Of a stretch of DNA of 20,538 nt, positions 18,566 to 20,538 are shown piece by piece. A program made the translations under genes and the position numbers. The notes below the pieces were generated by a model that saw only the letters and a list, made by a program, of their open reading frames with translations, was not told the DNA's origin and did not search any database. The stretch comes from Cerioporus squamosus (taxonomy: Eukaryota > Basidiomycota > Agaricomycetes > Polyporales > Polyporaceae), in NCBI GenBank assembly GCA_022592435.1, contig JABYQS010000494.1, positions 1 through 20,538 of the forward strand, read 5' to 3'. Within the stretch, counting starts at the first letter, position 1, and the number at the start of each line of letters is the position of its first letter.

Positions 18566-19353
18566 TTCGCTGTTCTGCTTCACCTCCTGCAACTTTCAGT
18601 GCGGCGGACCGTTCTCCTTACGTCTCTTTGCGTAGTGGACGCTTCGTTGCTTCCCGTCATCTCCCATCCTTCGCACCTTCGCTTTGTACCAGTCCTGATA
18701 CCGTATACCGTATACCGCCCCCTTCCTTCCGTGCAACATCTGCTTCTTTTGGATCGCCTCCAGCGCACCCTCACCCCATCATCTCTCTGTATCTCCCTGC
18801 AGCATCTGTACATGTGTGTGCTTTACCCCCATATCCCCATATCCCCACGTTACCCCCTCGATATCAGTCCCCGTAGTCGCACTCGCAACCCATTTAGAGG
18901 CTCTGTATGTTCTCTCGCGTTCATAGTGGGGTTGTACGTTGAGCCTAGAATGGACCATCCTCTCTCGTCGTGCTGTCTCTCACGTCTCATCTCTCTCCCT
19001 ATTATCCTCGGTATATCCCGTATATCCCCGCATTTGGAACCCAATCTAGGCTCGTAGTCTCGTCGCACTTGTACGTAGTAGGTAGAAGATGCTCAATGCC
19101 CAATACTCATGCTCAGGACACAATGCAACCGGTGAACAAGTCCACATTCACATCGTTGTGAGGTCGTACCGCAATACGTGTACTAGTACACCAAGAGAAC
19201 AAGGGCGACAAGCAACGAGCCGACAGCGATCTATTCAAAGCGACGATGAAAGCAGCACGTAGTCCAGTACAATCATGACAGATAGATCCTCGCAGGGGCA
19301 CGGTTTCCGGCATCGTGAGTGAGGAAGGTAGGCACGGGGTACCCCGGGCCAGC
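18566..19353. other. Pyrimidine-rich convergent intergenic region, about 790 bp
   Basis: This gap lies between the stop codons of the Rho-GEF and the FAD oxidase, which point at each other. It is rich in C and T and contains short tandem repeats: CCGTATA twice at 18701-18714, and CCCCATAT twice at 18827-18842, with related TATATCCC motifs near 19012-19030. I see no gene; the open frames here are low-complexity. It most likely holds two 3' untranslated regions. Confidence 0.55.
18827..18842. repeat. Short tandem repeat CCCCATAT x2
   Basis: Two exact copies of CCCCATAT followed by a partial third (CCCCA). This is a simple-sequence tract in the 3' flank of the Rho-GEF with no evident function. 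Confidence 0.7.
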
Positions 19354-20538
19354 TCATGGAGACGGGGGCTCGTTGTACAACTCCCCAATCGAGTTCCCAT
19401 CCCCGTCCAACGGCCAAAAGTTGTTTCTGAACAGCCCGTTCGGGTCGTACTTGCGCTTGAGCTCCGCCAGCCGAGCCCAACTTTTGCCGTAGCATGACAT
19501 GGTGCGAGAAGGAGGCTCGTGCCGGCCGAGGAACTGGGAGCGAAACATTAGTCATTTCAGTTCTCGGCGCACATGCCGTACTTAGGAATGGGCTGGGGGG
19601 AAGGACACTCACGGTTGGGAAGGGCCTCCGACGGCGTGTGGCTTGACCGTTGTCTTCATCCACTTTTTCCAGAAGCGTCAGTCCACAGAAACCAAAGGAG
19701 CAGAGCCTTGCGAGGATGCGTCAAAGAAAAGGACATCGCCGACGCACCTCTTCGGCCGTGCTAACGCAACGGGGATCGTCGATGCCCATGTCCCACTGGT
19801 GAAGCGCAGCGACGGTCCATGCCGCCTCGCGTTGTTCTTTCGGCAGACAGTTGTCCTCGAAGTCGCCGATGGCGCCGCCCGCCAGCTCGAAGATCCACGC
19901 TGCGAGCATGTCAGTGCCCCTTCCTAACCAAGTGCGATGACAGGGAAGTTACGTACTGCATCCGATAGGCGTATCGGCGAAGTCCAAGACGGTCTTCGTG
20001 ATGAGCTCGTCCGGGAGGGACGTAATAAGCGAGAGCGGAGGAACCACTGTCGGCCGGCTGGCCGCGAGACACGATGTCAGCAACGTCCAAGCTTCACGGC
20101 ACGAGGGTGGCAAACCTTTGCCCCGCAGGACCTGCGCGACGCTGTCCTGCTGGTTCAAAAAGCTCTTTTCGTTGACTTCGTTCAGGAGGCAGCGCTCGCC
20201 GTCCCAACTTGAGATTGCCTGGAGGAACTCGAGGCCTTTTCTCCTTCGGGCCTACGTAGCACATCTGGATGACGATGAGCGAGTCCTGGTTCGCGGGCCC
20301 CGCCGTGAGGAGGAGGTTCGCGTAGAGCTCGCGCGGGGCACCCTTGATGCAGTCGCGGAAGTGCTTGATGAGCGACGCGGCGGTCGCGCGGTGGAAGCGA
20401 CTATGACAGGTCAATAGTGCGCAGATGGTGTGAGCATGAAGAAACGCACTATATGATGTGCCGGCGAACACGACGGGGACGGGGAAGGCGCGCGCTTTGT
20501 AGCGGGTTGCAATGCCGAAGGCAGGGCCTGCGCCTCGC
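19354..20538 (-). CDS. BBE-type FAD-linked oxidoreductase, C-terminal part (5' end beyond right edge)
   Basis: Secreted-type flavin oxidase family (FAD_binding_4 plus berberine-bridge-enzyme C-terminal domain) that oxidises sugars, alcohols or secondary metabolites. The N-terminal FAD-binding half lies outside the window. Visible in gene order: PAFGIATRYKARAFPVPVVF (end of the FAD domain), LYANLLLTAGPANQDSLIVIQMCYVG, NQQDSVAQVLRGK, TSLPDELITKTVLDFADTPIGC, WIFELAGGAIGDFEDNCLP, VAALHQWDMGIDDPRC, and the BBE motif YGKSWARLAELKRKYDPNG followed by LFRNNFWPLDGDG. Well-supported exons: 19899-19748, 19662-19613 and 19533-19354. The frame breaks at an A run (20237-20240 on the plus strand, apparent extra base) and a C run (19622-19624, apparent missing base). 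A segment around 20044-20115 is probably an intron leading to WFLRSR, which also needs small frame corrections. The exon boundary near 20404-20452 is likewise off by one. The substrate is unknown. Confidence 0.88.

Overview
This window looks like nuclear DNA of a filamentous basidiomycete, most likely a wood- or litter-decaying agaricomycete. The evidence is gene content (a GH10 xylanase, two DUF6533-type membrane proteins, an F-box/leucine-rich protein of agaricomycete type, a DH-BAR-SH3 Rho-GEF) and gene structure (many introns of about 41-123 nt, tiny exons, GT-AG with at least one GC-AG intron). I see no bacterial operon, CRISPR array, rRNA gene or intact transposon. All family names come from reading translations by eye; no database was searched.

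Layout. 1-1376 (-): 5' and central part of a DUF6533 multi-pass membrane protein, running off the left edge. 2518-4194 (+): an F-box protein. 4398-6244 (-): a second DUF6533 protein, reconstructed as 10 exons. 6245-9036: about 2.8 kb with no gene I can support. 9116-10582 (+): a secreted GH10 endo-1,4-beta-xylanase in 8 exons. 10825-12070 (+): a peptidase C45 / acyl-CoA:6-aminopenicillanate acyltransferase-like protein in 3 exons. 12170-14035 (-): a mitochondrial family III CoA-transferase (SUGCT-like) in 8 exons, convergent with the C45 gene. 14036-15305: mostly empty. About 15306-18565 (+): a Cdc42/Rho GEF with DH, BAR and SH3 regions. 19354 to beyond the right edge (-): the C-terminal half of a berberine-bridge-enzyme-type FAD-linked oxidoreductase.

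Two conclusions matter for anyone using this sequence. First, the three central genes (xylanase, C45, CoA-transferase) read cleanly through every exon. The F-box gene, the Rho-GEF, the FAD oxidase and the left DUF6533 gene are instead cut by repeated one-base shifts, nearly all in short homopolymers and nearly all apparent deletions. Undoing them restores continuous, family-like protein, so I read these as consensus sequencing errors rather than pseudogenes. Second, several splice structures need care: a 6-nt exon next to the xylanase catalytic motif, a 16-nt exon in the left DUF6533 gene, and a GC-AG intron in the CoA-transferase.

The genes do not form an obvious pathway. The xylanase acts outside the cell on hemicellulose, the GEF in cell polarity, the CoA-transferase in mitochondrial acyl-CoA metabolism, and the FAD oxidase and C45 protein have unknown substrates. 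I did not find a convincing new biological system; the best leads are the C45 protein and the unusual splice sites.
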